Shown here: one piece after another, positions 35,589 through 44,736 of the stretch
Layout of the letters: each line of letters opens with the position of its first letter
How positions within the stretch are numbered: the stretch's first letter is position 1
Source: Chelatococcus reniformis
GTDB lineage: Bacteria; Pseudomonadota; Alphaproteobacteria; Rhizobiales; Beijerinckiaceae
Reading direction: 5' to 3'
Assembly (NCBI RefSeq): GCF_014640075.1
Contig: NZ_BMGG01000002.1
Span: 620,001 to 684,000, forward strand
DNA: 64,000 bases
Translations under genes and position numbers: made by a program
Notes under the pieces: generated by a model
Told to the model about the DNA's origin: nothing
Seen by the model: only the letters and a program-made list of their open reading frames with translations
Database searches by the model: none

Positions 35589-37136
35589 GTGTCAGTCGAC
35601 GCCAGCGTGGCGAACAGAGCCCGCCGCAACACGATCTCGGATGCATTTCGCCGATCGGCCGTCCGCAACGGCACCCAGCCGGCGCTGCGCTTTGCCGATC
35701 GGGCCTGGAGCTATGGCGAGCTCGATCGCGCCGTCGATCGCGTCGCGGGCAAGCTGTTAAGCCTCGGCCTGGCCCCCGGCGCCCGTGTCGGCGGCTATGG
35801 GCGCAACTCGGATGCGTATTTCATCCTCTGGCTCGCCTGCACTCGTGCCGGCCTCACTCACGTCCCGATCAACTACGCGCTGACGGAGAGCGAACTCGGC
35901 TACATCGTGACCCAATCGGGGGCCAGCGTCCTCGTCTACGACAAGGCGCTCGAAGCGGTCGCCGGTCAGATGCGCGGCCGCGCCGCGCTCAAGTTCCTCG
36001 GCACCTTTGCCGACGGCGGCGACATCGACGTCCTGGCGACGGCGACGGGCGGCGACGGCGATCCCGTCGAGGTGGAGCAGGGCGACGAAGACCTGGTGCA
36101 GATCACCTACACCTCCGGCACCACGGCCATGCCCAAGGGCGCGATGATGACGCACCGGGCGCAATTGGCGGAGTATGCCAGCTGCATCGTCGATCTGGAG
36201 CTGTCGCGAGAGGATCGCTGGCTCGCCGCGCTGCCCCTCTATCACACCGCCCAGACCCACTGCTTCACCATGCCGGCCATGCTGCTCGGCGCCTCGACCG
36301 TGCTCATCGAGCAACCCACGCCCGACGTCGTGCTCAAGCTGATCGAGGAGCACAAGGTCACCTCGTTCTTCGCGCCGCCGACAGTCTGGATCAGCCTGCT
36401 GCGCCATCCCGATTTCGACACGCGAGACCTCTCGAGCGTGCGCAATCTCTACTACGGCGCCTCGATCATGCCGGTTCCGGTGCTGCAGGAACTGCGCCAG
36501 CGGCTGCCCGGCGTGCGCGTGTTCAACTGCTACGGGCAGAGCGAAATCGGCCCGCTGGCGACCGTGCTGCGCCCCGAGGAGCACGATGCGCGACCGTCGT
36601 CGGCCGGACGCCCGGTGCTCAACGTCGAGACGCGCGTGGTCGACGAGGACATGAACGACGTGGAGCCGGGCGAGCAGGGCGAGATCGTCCACCGCTCGCC
36701 GCAGCTGCTGCTCGGCTACTGGGACAAGCCCGAGGAGACCGAGGAGGCCTTCGCCGGCGGCTGGTTCCATTCCGGCGACATCGGCGTGCGTGACGAGGAA
36801 GGCTATCTCTATGTCGTCGACCGGGTGAAGGACATCATCAAGACCGGCGGCACCATGGTCGCCAGCCGCGAGGTCGAGGAGGTGCTGTTCACCCACCCGA
36901 GCGTGTCCGAGGTAGCCGTCATCGCCCTGCCCGATCCCAAATGGATCGAGGCCGTCACCGCCGTGGTGGTGCTGCGCGCCGGTCACAGCGGCGACGAGGG
37001 TGCACTGATCCAGCACGCGCGCCAGAGCCTGGCGCCGTTCAAGGTGCCTAAGCGCGTCATCTTCGTGGACAATCTGCCACGCAACACCGCCGGCAAGCTG
37101 CTCAAGCGGGAGCTGCGGGCCACCTACGCGGGCTGA
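35589..37136 (+). CDS. acyl-CoA synthetase (AMP-forming)
   Basis: Activates a carboxylic acid to its CoA thioester through an acyl-adenylate. 515 residues of the ANL superfamily: P-loop-like ITYTSGTTAMPKGAMMTH near residue 175, NCYGQSEIGPLATVL as the A5 motif, WFHSGDIGVRDEEGYLYVVDRVKD in two blocks as A7/A8, and the C-terminal lysine in PRNTAGKLLKREL. I start it at GTG 35589, because AGGAGGA lies 6 bases before it; no ATG is well placed. It is close to FadD/medium-chain and ATP-dependent 'LvaE-like' synthetases, but the substrate is not readable. It follows the FAH-family gene and faces the AMACR-like gene. Confidence 0.92.
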   Translation: MSVDASVANRARRNTISDAFRRSAVRNGTQPALRFADRAWSYGELDRAVDRVAGKLLSLGLAPGARVGGYGRNSDAYFILWLACTRAGLTHVPINYALTESELGYIVTQSGASVLVYDKALEAVAGQMRGRAALKFLGTFADGGDIDVLATATGGDGDPVEVEQGDEDLVQITYTSGTTAMPKGAMMTHRAQLAEYASCIVDLELSREDRWLAALPLYHTAQTHCFTMPAMLLGASTVLIEQPTPDVVLKLIEEHKVTSFFAPPTVWISLLRHPDFDTRDLSSVRNLYYGASIMPVPVLQELRQRLPGVRVFNCYGQSEIGPLATVLRPEEHDARPSSAGRPVLNVETRVVDEDMNDVEPGEQGEIVHRSPQLLLGYWDKPEETEEAFAGGWFHSGDIGVRDEEGYLYVVDRVKDIIKTGGTMVASREVEEVLFTHPSVSEVAVIALPDPKWIEAVTAVVVLRAGHSGDEGALIQHARQSLAPFKVPKRVIFVDNLPRNTAGKLLKRELRATYAG

Positions 37137-37308
37137 CCAGCGTTGCCGGCAGGCGAGCGACGACACCCGCCTCCGGTTCGGTTGCTCCCGCGCCGCGCAC
37201 CGCCGGTTTCGACGCGACCGCCTCGGTCGTGCCGTCGGCCCCCTCACTGCGCAAGCGGATCGGGGGGCGGCAAGCCGTCCTCCAAGAGAGGTCTTCTCGC
37301 AGCCGGCC

Positions 37309-38421
37309 CTACTCGGCCGCAGTCTTGGCGCGCGACCACTCGCTCACGACATCGCCGAGCGCCGCCGTCTCGACGGGGCGGATCGACGACGGGGTACGCG
37401 AGAAGCGCGGTGCCGGTGCCGGCTGGGTGACGCCGTTCACCTCCACGAAGGTGCCGCGTTCGGTGAGGTGCGGATACGTCATCGCCTCGCTCATGGTGAG
37501 CACCGGCCCGAAGCAGACGTCGGTGCCTTCCATCAGCTTGCACCACTCGGCGCGGGTCTTGGTCTTGAACACCTTGGCGATCTTCTCGCGCAGGGCCGGC
37601 CACTTCGATTGGTCGAGCTGAGCGTCGAAATCGGCGTCCTCGAGCCCAGCGATCTGGCGCAGCAGCGCGTAGAACTGCGGCTCGATGGAGCCGATCGACA
37701 CGAACTGGCCGTCGGCGCATTCGAAAGCGCCGTAGAAATGCGCTCCACCGTCCAGGAGGTTGGCCTCGCGCCGCTCGTTCCAGCGGCCGGCGGCGGACAT
37801 CTCGTAGAACATCTGCATCAGCGAGACGGCGCCGTCGCACATGGCGGCGTCGACCACCTGGCCCTTGCCCGTGCGCTGGGCCTCGACGATGCCGGCGAGG
37901 ACGCCAACGACGAGGTAGAGCGCGCCGCCACCGAAATCGCCGACCAGGTTGAGCGGCGGCATAGGAGGCCCGGCCGCCGGGCCCATGGCGGCCAGGGCGC
38001 CGGTGATCGAGATGTAGTTGATGTCGTGGCCGGCAGCCAGCGCGAGTGGGCCCTCCTGGCCCCAGCCGGTCATGCGGCCATAGACCAGCCGCGGATTGCG
38101 GGCCAGCACCACGTCCGGCCCGAGGCCGAGGCGCTCCATCACGCCGGGGCGGAACCCTTCGATCAGCGCGTCGGCGCTGGCGAGCAGCTCGAGCACCGCG
38201 TCGATGCTGCCCTTGTCCTTCAGATCGACGTCGACGACCCGGCGGCCGCGGCCGGCGAACTTCTGGGCGGTGAACGTCGACCCTTTGCGATCGAGACGGA
38301 TGACATCGGCGCCCATGTCGCCGAGCATGCCGGCGGCGAACGGCCCCGGCCCGATACCGGCGAATTCGATGACGCGAATGCCCTTCAGCGGACCCGTCGC
38401 CGCACCACTTGTTCCTGCCAT
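37309..38421 (-). CDS. CaiB/BaiF family protein, alpha-methylacyl-CoA racemase type
   Basis: 370 residues, type III CoA-transferase fold. The start [33 protein letters not shown] in blocks and the motif [14 protein letters not shown] with the catalytic aspartate resemble AMACR (2-methylacyl-CoA racemase) more than formyl-CoA transferase. AMACR interconverts (2R)- and (2S)-methylacyl-CoA before beta-oxidation. ATG at 38421 follows AAAGGGAG. It is the last gene of a minus-strand operon after acyl-CoA dehydrogenase, APH-type kinase and the DUF6285 gene, with a 38-bp gap. A true CoA-transferase role is the alternative. Confidence 0.9.
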   Translation of the reverse strand: MAGTSGAATGPLKGIRVIEFAGIGPGPFAAGMLGDMGADVIRLDRKGSTFTAQKFAGRGRRVVDVDLKDKGSIDAVLELLASADALIEGFRPGVMERLGLGPDVVLARNPRLVYGRMTGWGQEGPLALAAGHDINYISITGALAAMGPAAGPPMPPLNLVGDFGGGALYLVVGVLAGIVEAQRTGKGQVVDAAMCDGAVSLMQMFYEMSAAGRWNERREANLLDGGAHFYGAFECADGQFVSIGSIEPQFYALLRQIAGLEDADFDAQLDQSKWPALREKIAKVFKTKTRAEWCKLMEGTDVCFGPVLTMSEAMTYPHLTERGTFVEVNGVTQPAPAPRFSRTPSSIRPVETAALGDVVSEWSRAKTAAE

Positions 38422-38459
38422 TGTCGATCTCCCTTTATCTCTCGTCTCGGGCCGGGCGC

Positions 38460-38810
38460 TCAGCCGACCCATTTCGGATTGTTGACTGCCAGCGCCTCGG
38501 CGCAGGTCTGGCGCAGATGCTCGGCGAGCCCCTCGCTCTGCCAGTCGAGCCGACCCGTACGGATCGCCTCGGATAAGGCGGCGACGCGCTCTTCGCGGCT
38601 GCCGCCATCGACGAACTGTCGCAGGCGCACGTCCTCGGCGGCATCGAGCTGCGCGCCTTGGCGCAGCTCGCGCTCGACCGTCGCCAGCAGGTTGGTCGCT
38701 ACTTTGACATTGAACCACATGGCATCCTTGGCACCGGGCAGGATGTCACGCTCCATGAACTCGCGCACAATGGCGACGAGATCCGCCGCGGGCGGCAGGC
38801 TGGACGGCAT
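38460..38810 (-). CDS. DUF6285 protein, LvaB-like partner of the kinase
   Basis: 116-residue helical protein with the pattern [41 protein letters not shown] and [19 protein letters not shown] recognise this as DUF6285, a small family found beside APH-type kinases and acyl-CoA dehydrogenases. The Pseudomonas putida LvaB protein, needed for the kinase LvaA to phosphorylate 4-hydroxyvaleryl-CoA, has the same size and neighbourhood; equating them is inference. It starts two bases after the kinase stop codon, so translation is coupled. No signal peptide or cysteine pair. Confidence 0.75.
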   Translation of the reverse strand: MPSSLPPAADLVAIVREFMERDILPGAKDAMWFNVKVATNLLATVERELRQGAQLDAAEDVRLRQFVDGGSREERVAALSEAIRTGRLDWQSEGLAEHLRQTCAEALAVNNPKWVG

Positions 38811-38812
38811 GC

Positions 38813-39844
38813 TCAGGCCCTCCCCGTGAGGATGTCATAGAAATCGTAGAGCGGCTCTTCCATGCGCCGGCCGATGGCGAACGCCTCGACCGTGCGCTCG
38901 GCGGCCTCGCGCCTGTGGGCCTGGCCCTTGAGCAGGCACATCACCCCCCACTTCACGGAGCCCCAGGCCTCCCAGAAGGCCAGGTGATCGCGGTGGACGG
39001 TGCGGCCGCTCGCCTGTTCATAGCCGGCGATCAGATCCTCCCGCGAGCCGACGCCGCCCACCGGATGGGGGCCGCCGAAGCGCCATGTCTTGGTGCACAG
39101 CCAGCCCAAATCGGCGACCGGATCGCCCAGGCAGGCAAGTTCCCAATCGAGCACGGCGCGGATGCCATCCGGCCCGCAGATGATGTTGCCCATGCGGAAG
39201 TCGCCGTGCACGACCGACGGCTCGCCACCACGCGGCAGATTGGCCTCCGCCCAGCTGAACGCCACGTCCAGGGCCGGAATGGGGGCGCCGTAGCCGCGAT
39301 AGATCTCCTTGTACTTGGCGACCTGCGGCTCGGCATCGAAGCGCACCAGGAAAGGCAGGCCCTTGGGATCGATTGCGTGCAGGCGGCCCACGGCCTCGCC
39401 GCATTGATATGCGAAGCGCTGCCGCAGCGGCGCATAATCGGGCTCGCGCAGGATCTTGCGGGCGATGGTCTCGCCCTCGACGAAGTCGGTGATGTGGCCG
39501 GAGCCGAGGCCGTCATCGTCGCCGAGCACCACACGTACCGGCGGCGTCGGCACGCCGGCCGCCATGCCGGCCTGCATCATCGCGGTCTCGTCGCCCCCCG
39601 ACACGCGCGGCATGCCGGAGCGCGGATCATCCGCCGCATGTGCCGGCGCCGCGCGGGTGAGTTGGAGGATGAAGGCGCGCTGGGCGCCTTCGATCTCACT
39701 GGTGAATGCCCAGGTTTCCTTGGTCGCGCCACCGGTGAGGCGGCGCAGACTGAGGATCTCGCCGCGCCCGCCGATATGGCGGGCGACGATGCGCTGGAGC
39801 TTGCCCGCCAGCGCCGGCTGCGGGCCCGGAGCCTGGTCCGTCAT
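38813..39844 (-). CDS. APH-type phosphotransferase, LvaA/ACAD11-kinase-like
   Basis: 343-residue protein kinase-fold enzyme of the aminoglycoside phosphotransferase family. The Gly-rich LTGGATKETWAF near residue 38, the catalytic loop VVHGDFRMGNIICG with the Asp base, and LDWELACLGDPVADLGWL with the metal Asp are all present. This subgroup (ACAD10/ACAD11 kinase domain, LvaA) phosphorylates 4-hydroxyacyl-CoA rather than an antibiotic. The genes for an acyl-CoA dehydrogenase and the DUF6285 partner directly flank it, with the start codon abutting the stop of the dehydrogenase. It is not evidence of drug resistance. Confidence 0.88.
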   Translation of the reverse strand: MTDQAPGPQPALAGKLQRIVARHIGGRGEILSLRRLTGGATKETWAFTSEIEGAQRAFILQLTRAAPAHAADDPRSGMPRVSGGDETAMMQAGMAAGVPTPPVRVVLGDDDGLGSGHITDFVEGETIARKILREPDYAPLRQRFAYQCGEAVGRLHAIDPKGLPFLVRFDAEPQVAKYKEIYRGYGAPIPALDVAFSWAEANLPRGGEPSVVHGDFRMGNIICGPDGIRAVLDWELACLGDPVADLGWLCTKTWRFGGPHPVGGVGSREDLIAGYEQASGRTVHRDHLAFWEAWGSVKWGVMCLLKGQAHRREAAERTVEAFAIGRRMEEPLYDFYDILTGRA

Positions 39845-41173
39845 CTACTCGGCTGCCGCGCGGGTTGCAGCCGATGCCCGATCGAGAGCCTCGAACTCGG
39901 CCTTGCGCGGCCCCATGAAGCCGAACAGGTGGCCGGCGATCTTGCGCATCTGGATCTCTTCCGACCCCTCGGTGATGCGGTAGCGGCGGTGGTGGCGATA
40001 GATGTGCTCGAACGGCTTGTGGCGCGAATAGCCGATGCCGCCGTGCACCTGCATGGCCCGATCGGCCGCCTCGCAGCACAGCCGGTTGGCCCAATAGTTA
40101 CACATCGACACCTTGTCGGAGAGCCGCTTGGCGACGTCCGGCTTGGACATCTGGTCCATTTCCCAGGCGGTCTTGCGGATCAGCTGGCGCAGCATTTCGG
40201 CCTGCGTGGCGAGCTCGACGAGCGGAAACTGGATCGCCTGGTTGACGGCCAGGGCCTCGCCAAAGGGCTTGCGTTGGCGGGCGTAGGCCACCGACTCGTT
40301 GATGCAGTAGACGGCAGCGCCCAGCGAGGAAGCCGCTTGGCGGATCCGGTTCTCGTGCACGAAGTGCTGCGCCAGCGCGAGGCCGCCGTTGAGCGGGCCG
40401 AGGATGGCGCTGTCGGGCACCCAGACGTTGGTGATGCTGAGCCGAGGATGGTCGGTCGGCATGTTGAACGTCCACATATACTCTTCGATGACGATGCCCG
40501 GGTCGCGCGCCGGCACCAGGAAGGCGGTGATGCCGTTGGCGTCGCCGTCGTTGCCGCTGCTGCGCGCGAAGCACATGCAGTGCGTCGCCACGTGCATGCC
40601 CGTGATCCACATCTTGCGGCCATCGATGCGCCAGCCCGAAACGCCGTCACGCGTCTCAGCCACGGCGCGGGTCTCCATGTGGGTGGCATCCGAGCCGTGA
40701 TCGGGCTCGGTCAGACCAAAGGTGATGCGGGCGCGACCGTCGAGCAGCTTGGGGATGAGATCCTGCTTCTGCTCGGCCGTGCCGAAGTCGCGCAGAATCA
40801 GCACGATCGGCTGGTTGCCGACGATCGAGTGCTCGTTCTGCAGATCGTTGTGCAGGCCGAGCCCCTTGCTCGCGAAATGCTCGCGGATGATCGCCATGCC
40901 CAGGTTGGTGCCGTCCTGGCCGCCGAACTCCTTGGGCAGCGCATAGCGGAAGTGCCCGGCCTTGTCGGCCAGCCGCTTGGCCTGCTTCAGCAGATCCTCC
41001 CACTCGTGGCGCGGCAGGCCGCCGTTGTCGAAGTCGGTCCGTGCCCACTCGCGTCGATGATCGAAGAAGCGGTTGTTGTCGTCGGCGTTCTGCAGCGGCT
41101 TGATCTCGTCCTCGATGAATTTGTCGAGAACGCCGAGATAGGCCTGCAGCTCGGGCGGAATGTTGAAATCCAT
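39845..41173 (-). CDS. acyl-CoA dehydrogenase, LvaC/ACAD11-like
   Basis: 442-residue FAD enzyme. Motifs: FGLTEPDHGSDATHMETRA in the FAD/substrate region, WRIDGRKMWITGM, the C-terminal helix bundle with MQVHGGIGYSRHKPFEHIYRHHRRYRI in blocks, and TEGSEEIQMRKIAGHLF. Length exceeds short-chain dehydrogenases by about 50 residues, as in ACAD10/11-type proteins. With the adjacent kinase it may convert a 4-phosphoacyl-CoA to an enoyl-CoA instead of simply dehydrogenating; that is inference from the operon. It is the promoter-proximal gene of the minus-strand operon and divergent from the thiolase. Confidence 0.9.
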   Translation of the reverse strand: MDFNIPPELQAYLGVLDKFIEDEIKPLQNADDNNRFFDHRREWARTDFDNGGLPRHEWEDLLKQAKRLADKAGHFRYALPKEFGGQDGTNLGMAIIREHFASKGLGLHNDLQNEHSIVGNQPIVLILRDFGTAEQKQDLIPKLLDGRARITFGLTEPDHGSDATHMETRAVAETRDGVSGWRIDGRKMWITGMHVATHCMCFARSSGNDGDANGITAFLVPARDPGIVIEEYMWTFNMPTDHPRLSITNVWVPDSAILGPLNGGLALAQHFVHENRIRQAASSLGAAVYCINESVAYARQRKPFGEALAVNQAIQFPLVELATQAEMLRQLIRKTAWEMDQMSKPDVAKRLSDKVSMCNYWANRLCCEAADRAMQVHGGIGYSRHKPFEHIYRHHRRYRITEGSEEIQMRKIAGHLFGFMGPRKAEFEALDRASAATRAAAE

Positions 41174-41685
41174 TGTCGTTTCCTCCTGCCAGCCAGGCCC
41201 TCGCGAACGGGGTTCGACGGGGCATCGGCCTGGCGCTTCCTAACCCGTCGGATCGCCCGTGGGAACCGTGCGGCCCCGGCCCCGCGGGGCCGGCATCCGC
41301 CGAGCCGTTTTGGCCCCCCAGGCGTCGCTTGACAACATTGACCAAACGATCGTTAGAATTTCAAGTGCATGCGGTGGACAGATCTCGATCGTGGAGCTAC
41401 ACGCGACGTCAGGGGCCGGCCGAAGCCCGTCGACACGCCGGAGCTTGTCTTGCTCAAATGGCATCATCTGAGCGGACATGAATGCTCTAAGTCTTTGAGG
41501 CTCGAGCGCTTCCCGATCGGGCGGTTCCATCCGGCCGAGGCGCGCTCCGGGGTTGTGGGGCGCCACGCCCGATCGCGACGAGTGGCGCGACCGGTTGATG
41601 CAGGCGCCGCAGACCCGACGGCTCAGTGCCGCATCGGATCCAGCACCATCTACTGAGGGCGACGACGCCCATTGGGAGTGAAGAT
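41174..41685. other. divergent control region, acyl-CoA dehydrogenase / thiolase
   Basis: 512 bp with no credible gene. The left part carries the leader of the dehydrogenase operon and the right part a probable thiolase leader; the promoter and palindrome between are listed separately. Nothing else stood out. Confidence 0.5.
41329..41359 (+). promoter_or_regulatory. candidate promoter overlapping a TetR-like palindrome
   Basis: TTGACA at 41329-41334 and TAGAAT at 41354-41359 (19-base spacer; TTAGAA one base earlier gives 18) point toward the thiolase. Between them AACGATCGTT (41345-41354) is a perfect 10-bp palindrome of the sort bound by TetR-family regulators of acyl-CoA genes. No regulator gene is adjacent, so the binder is unknown. 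Placed about 170 bp before the dehydrogenase operon as well, it could control both. Confidence 0.5.
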
Positions 41686-42858
41686 ATGGCTGAAGCTTAC
41701 ATCGTCGCCGCGGCCCGCACTGCGGGAGGCCGCAAGGGCGGGCGCCTCAAGGACTGGCATCCCGCCGATCTCGGCGCCGCCGCCATCGACGCGCTGCTCG
41801 ACCGCACGGGGATCGATCCGGCCCGCATCGACGACGTGATCTTCGGCTGCGTCTCGCAGGCCGGCGAGCAGTCGGTGAACGTGGCCCGCAACGTCGTCTC
41901 GTCGTCGCGCCTGCCCGAGAGCGTGCCGGCGACGTCGGTGGACCGCCAGTGTGGCTCGGCCCAGCAGGCGCTGCACTTTGCCGCCCAGGCGGTGATGTCG
42001 GGCACCATGGACGTGGTCGTCGCCGGCGGCGTCGAGAGCATGTCGCGCGTGCCGATGGGCATGCCCTCGCTGCTGCCGGAGAAGAGCGGCTTCGGCAACT
42101 ACAAGGGCCCCAGGATGGAGGCCCGTTATCCCGGCGTCCACTTCTCCCAGTTCGCCGGCGCCGAGATGATCGTCAAGAAGCACGGCCTGACCAAGGATCA
42201 GCTCGACGAGTTCGGCTACAATTCCCACCAGAAGGCGATCCGCGCCACCAAGGCGGGCGCTTTCAACGACGAGATCGTGCCGCTCGAATTCACCACGGCC
42301 GAGGGCGCCAAGGAGCAGCACACGGTCGACGAGGGCATCCGTTTCGACGCCAGCCTCGAGGCGATCAAGAGCGTCAAGCTGCTCCAGGAGGGTGGCGCCA
42401 TCACCGCGGCGACCTCCAGCCAGATCTGCGACGGCTCCGCCGCCATCCTCGTTGTCAACGAGCAGGGCTTGAAGTCGCTCGGCCTGACGCCGATGGCGCG
42501 CATCCACCACCTCACCGTCATCGGCGGCGATCCGGTGATCATGCTGGAGACGCCGCTCCCGGCCACCAAGCTCGCCCTGCAGAAGGCGGGCATGAAGATC
42601 GACGACATCGATCTCTTCGAGGTCAACGAGGCGTTTGCCTCGGTGCCGGTGGCCTGGCTCAAGGAGACCGGCGCCGATCCCGAGCGGCTCAACGTCAATG
42701 GCGGCGCCATCGCGCTCGGCCATCCGCTCGGCTGCTCGGGCGCCAAGCTGATGACCACGTTGGTGCATGCGCTCAAGGCGCGCAACAAGCGCTATGGCCT
42801 GCAGACCATGTGTGAGGGCGGTGGCCTCGCCAATGTGACGATCATCGAGCGGCTGTGA
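41686..42858 (+). CDS. acetyl-CoA C-acetyltransferase (thiolase)
   Basis: 390-residue thiolase. The nucleophile Cys89 is in SVDRQCGSAQQAL, the histidine in NGGAIALGHPLGCSGAKL, and the second cysteine in QTMCEGGGLANVTI. It splits 3-ketoacyl-CoA, or condenses two acetyl-CoA. Degradative and biosynthetic types cannot be told apart here, but the setting (acyl-CoA synthetase, dehydrogenase, racemase) points to degradation. ATG at 41686 lies before the usual AEAYIVAAART start. It is followed by an intrinsic terminator. Confidence 0.95.
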   Translation: MAEAYIVAAARTAGGRKGGRLKDWHPADLGAAAIDALLDRTGIDPARIDDVIFGCVSQAGEQSVNVARNVVSSSRLPESVPATSVDRQCGSAQQALHFAAQAVMSGTMDVVVAGGVESMSRVPMGMPSLLPEKSGFGNYKGPRMEARYPGVHFSQFAGAEMIVKKHGLTKDQLDEFGYNSHQKAIRATKAGAFNDEIVPLEFTTAEGAKEQHTVDEGIRFDASLEAIKSVKLLQEGGAITAATSSQICDGSAAILVVNEQGLKSLGLTPMARIHHLTVIGGDPVIMLETPLPATKLALQKAGMKIDDIDLFEVNEAFASVPVAWLKETGADPERLNVNGGAIALGHPLGCSGAKLMTTLVHALKARNKRYGLQTMCEGGGLANVTIIERL

Positions 42859-42909
42859 GCCAGCTGTCGGGATTCGTCGACAAGCGTCCCTAGTCGCTTG
42901 AAGAAGAGG

Positions 42910-42934
42910 CGGCAGCGCATTGCGCTGCCGTTTT
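42910..42934 (+). terminator. intrinsic terminator after the thiolase gene
   Basis: CGGCAGCG / CGCTGCCG stem with a CATTG loop, then TTTTC. It starts 51 bp after the stop codon. This is the cleanest T-tailed terminator found in the window. Confidence 0.85.
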
Positions 42935-42983
42935 CATGTGGACCGCAGCCATCGAAGCTGGGCCATTGCAACCGGAGGTACCC

Positions 42984-43979
42984 ATGGTCGCCAACCGCCA
43001 GATTCATCTCGTCGAGACTCCCAAGGGCAAGCTCGGCCCGGAGCACTTCCACCTCGCCGAGGCTACCGTCCCCGCGCCCAAGGCCGGTGAGGTGCTGCTC
43101 AAGGTGCTGTATGTCGGCCTCGACGCGGCCAACCGTGCCTGGATGCAGGGCGCGACCTATCGCAATGCAGTGGAAGCCGGCACCGTCATGGCCGGCGGTG
43201 CCCTGGCGGAGGTGATCGAAAGCAAGGCATCGGGCTTCGCGGTAGGCGACGTCGTCTTCGCCGATACGGGATGGCAGGAGTATGCCGCGCTGCCGGCCGA
43301 GGCGCTGACCAAGCTCGCGCGTGTCGAGCCGCTCACGCATCTGCTCAGCCTCTACGCCGTTTCCGGCCCGACGGCCTACTTCGGCCTCCTCAAGGTCGCG
43401 CGTGCCGTCGCCGGCGAGACCGTCGTCGTGTCCGCGGCCGCCGGCTCGGTCGGCTCGCTCGTCGGCCAGATCGCCAAGATCAAGGGCTGCCACGTGGTCG
43501 GGATCGCCGGTGGAGCCGAGAAATGCCGCTGGCTGGTGGACGAACTCGGCTTCGATGGCGCCGTCGACTACAAGGCCGGCGATTTCCACAAGCAGCTCAA
43601 GGCGGCCACGCCCAAGGGCATCGACGTCTATTTCGACAACGTCGGCGGCGACGTGCTGGAGGCCGTGCTGTTTCGCATGAACATGAAGGGCCGCATCGCC
43701 TGTTGCGGGGCAGTCTCCCAATACGACACGGCGACGCCGCGCGGCGTGCGCGGGGTTCCCGGGCTGCTCGTCGTCAAACGCCTGCGTATGGAAGGCTTCA
43801 TCGTCATGGATTTCCAGGCCGACGCGGCGGTCGCGGCGGCGGACCTGAAGTCCTGGGTCGCCGCCGGCAAGCTGAAGGTCCAGGAGGACGTGCTCGTCGG
43901 CCTCGAGCATCTGCCGCAGGCCCTGATCGGCCTGCTCTCCGGTGAGAACCGCGGCAAGCGGATCGTCAAGGTGGCCTGA
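42984..43979 (+). CDS. NADP-dependent medium-chain dehydrogenase/reductase (CurA-like)
   Basis: 331-residue member of the leukotriene B4 12-hydroxydehydrogenase / CurA group of MDR enzymes, which reduce activated double bonds with NADPH. The Rossmann loop is SAAAGSVGSLVGQIAKIKG near residue 150, preceded by SGPTAYFGLLKV, then VYFDNVGGDVLEAVL and FIVMDF. Zinc ligands of alcohol dehydrogenases are absent. ATG at 42984 follows CGGAGG by about 6 bases. A terminator lies between it and the thiolase, so it probably has its own promoter. A link to the nearby acyl-CoA genes is possible but not shown. Confidence 0.92.
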   Translation: MVANRQIHLVETPKGKLGPEHFHLAEATVPAPKAGEVLLKVLYVGLDAANRAWMQGATYRNAVEAGTVMAGGALAEVIESKASGFAVGDVVFADTGWQEYAALPAEALTKLARVEPLTHLLSLYAVSGPTAYFGLLKVARAVAGETVVVSAAAGSVGSLVGQIAKIKGCHVVGIAGGAEKCRWLVDELGFDGAVDYKAGDFHKQLKAATPKGIDVYFDNVGGDVLEAVLFRMNMKGRIACCGAVSQYDTATPRGVRGVPGLLVVKRLRMEGFIVMDFQADAAVAAADLKSWVAAGKLKVQEDVLVGLEHLPQALIGLLSGENRGKRIVKVA

Positions 43980-44736
43980 GGGCGCGGCGCCCGTCACGGC
44001 GTGCCGCACCGGCACGTCCGGCGGCTGCCGCCCCGGAGGCGCCCGCTGCCCGATCGGCCATCTCACTGATCGGGCGGTAAGCTCGACCGCACTCCGGACC
44101 GAGCCGCCGCAACTTGCCAACACCTGGGAAGCACACCCCGCCGCGGCAATCGGAGGGCGCGGTGACGCGCGCCGTACGGTGCGCGCCTCTGTTGGTCCAC
44201 TGACGCCCAAGCAAAAAGAAATGACGGCGGGAACCCGCGCCTTGGCCTGTTCGTTGTTCCGTGGGGCGTCTTGAGCCACGCGTTTTAGTGGGCCGAGCGC
44301 CAGAAGCGGTGACCCTTTCCGCCGCATCGCGCGGCGTCAGGTGTGTGAGGAGCCCATCGGCCCCGGCCTGGCGCAGAGCGGTGCGCAGGACGTTCACCAT
44401 GACAAGCGCCAGCGTTCGCAATATCGCTGCATTCCGACGGCGGGCCGGCATCGACGGCCGACCCGGTCGCGTCTCGCCGCGCCTGGCAGGCATGGCGTCG
44501 CCGCGCCCGGGACCGAGGCAGAGCGCCCCAGCGAGCCGCGGGGGCTCGTGCCCGCCCTGCCAAGTTACCGCGCCGATCGAGGCGCGTGTGGCGAGCGGGC
44601 GCTACAAGCTCTCATACCTGAAGCTCGACAGAATGCCTGACCGGCCCCGCCGCCATGATCATCATGGTCGGCCAGCGCGCGGCGGCATGACGACGGCCGG
44701 CCGGGTCGCGTTCCCGGCGGCCGAGAGGAGGACACC
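43980..44736. other. gene-poor stretch before the SPW gene
   Basis: About 760 bp. A 7-bp hairpin (CGTGCCG/CGGCACG, 44000-44016) follows the reductase gene and may end its transcript, without a T-run. Several frames on both strands are GC-driven and show no family. GAGAGGAGG at 44724 is the ribosome site of the SPW gene. Confidence 0.4.

Noticed and set aside
38813-39844. Antibiotic (aminoglycoside) resistance kinase
   Set aside because: The APH fold is shared, but the gene is embedded in an acyl-CoA operon and resembles the LvaA/ACAD11 kinase group.
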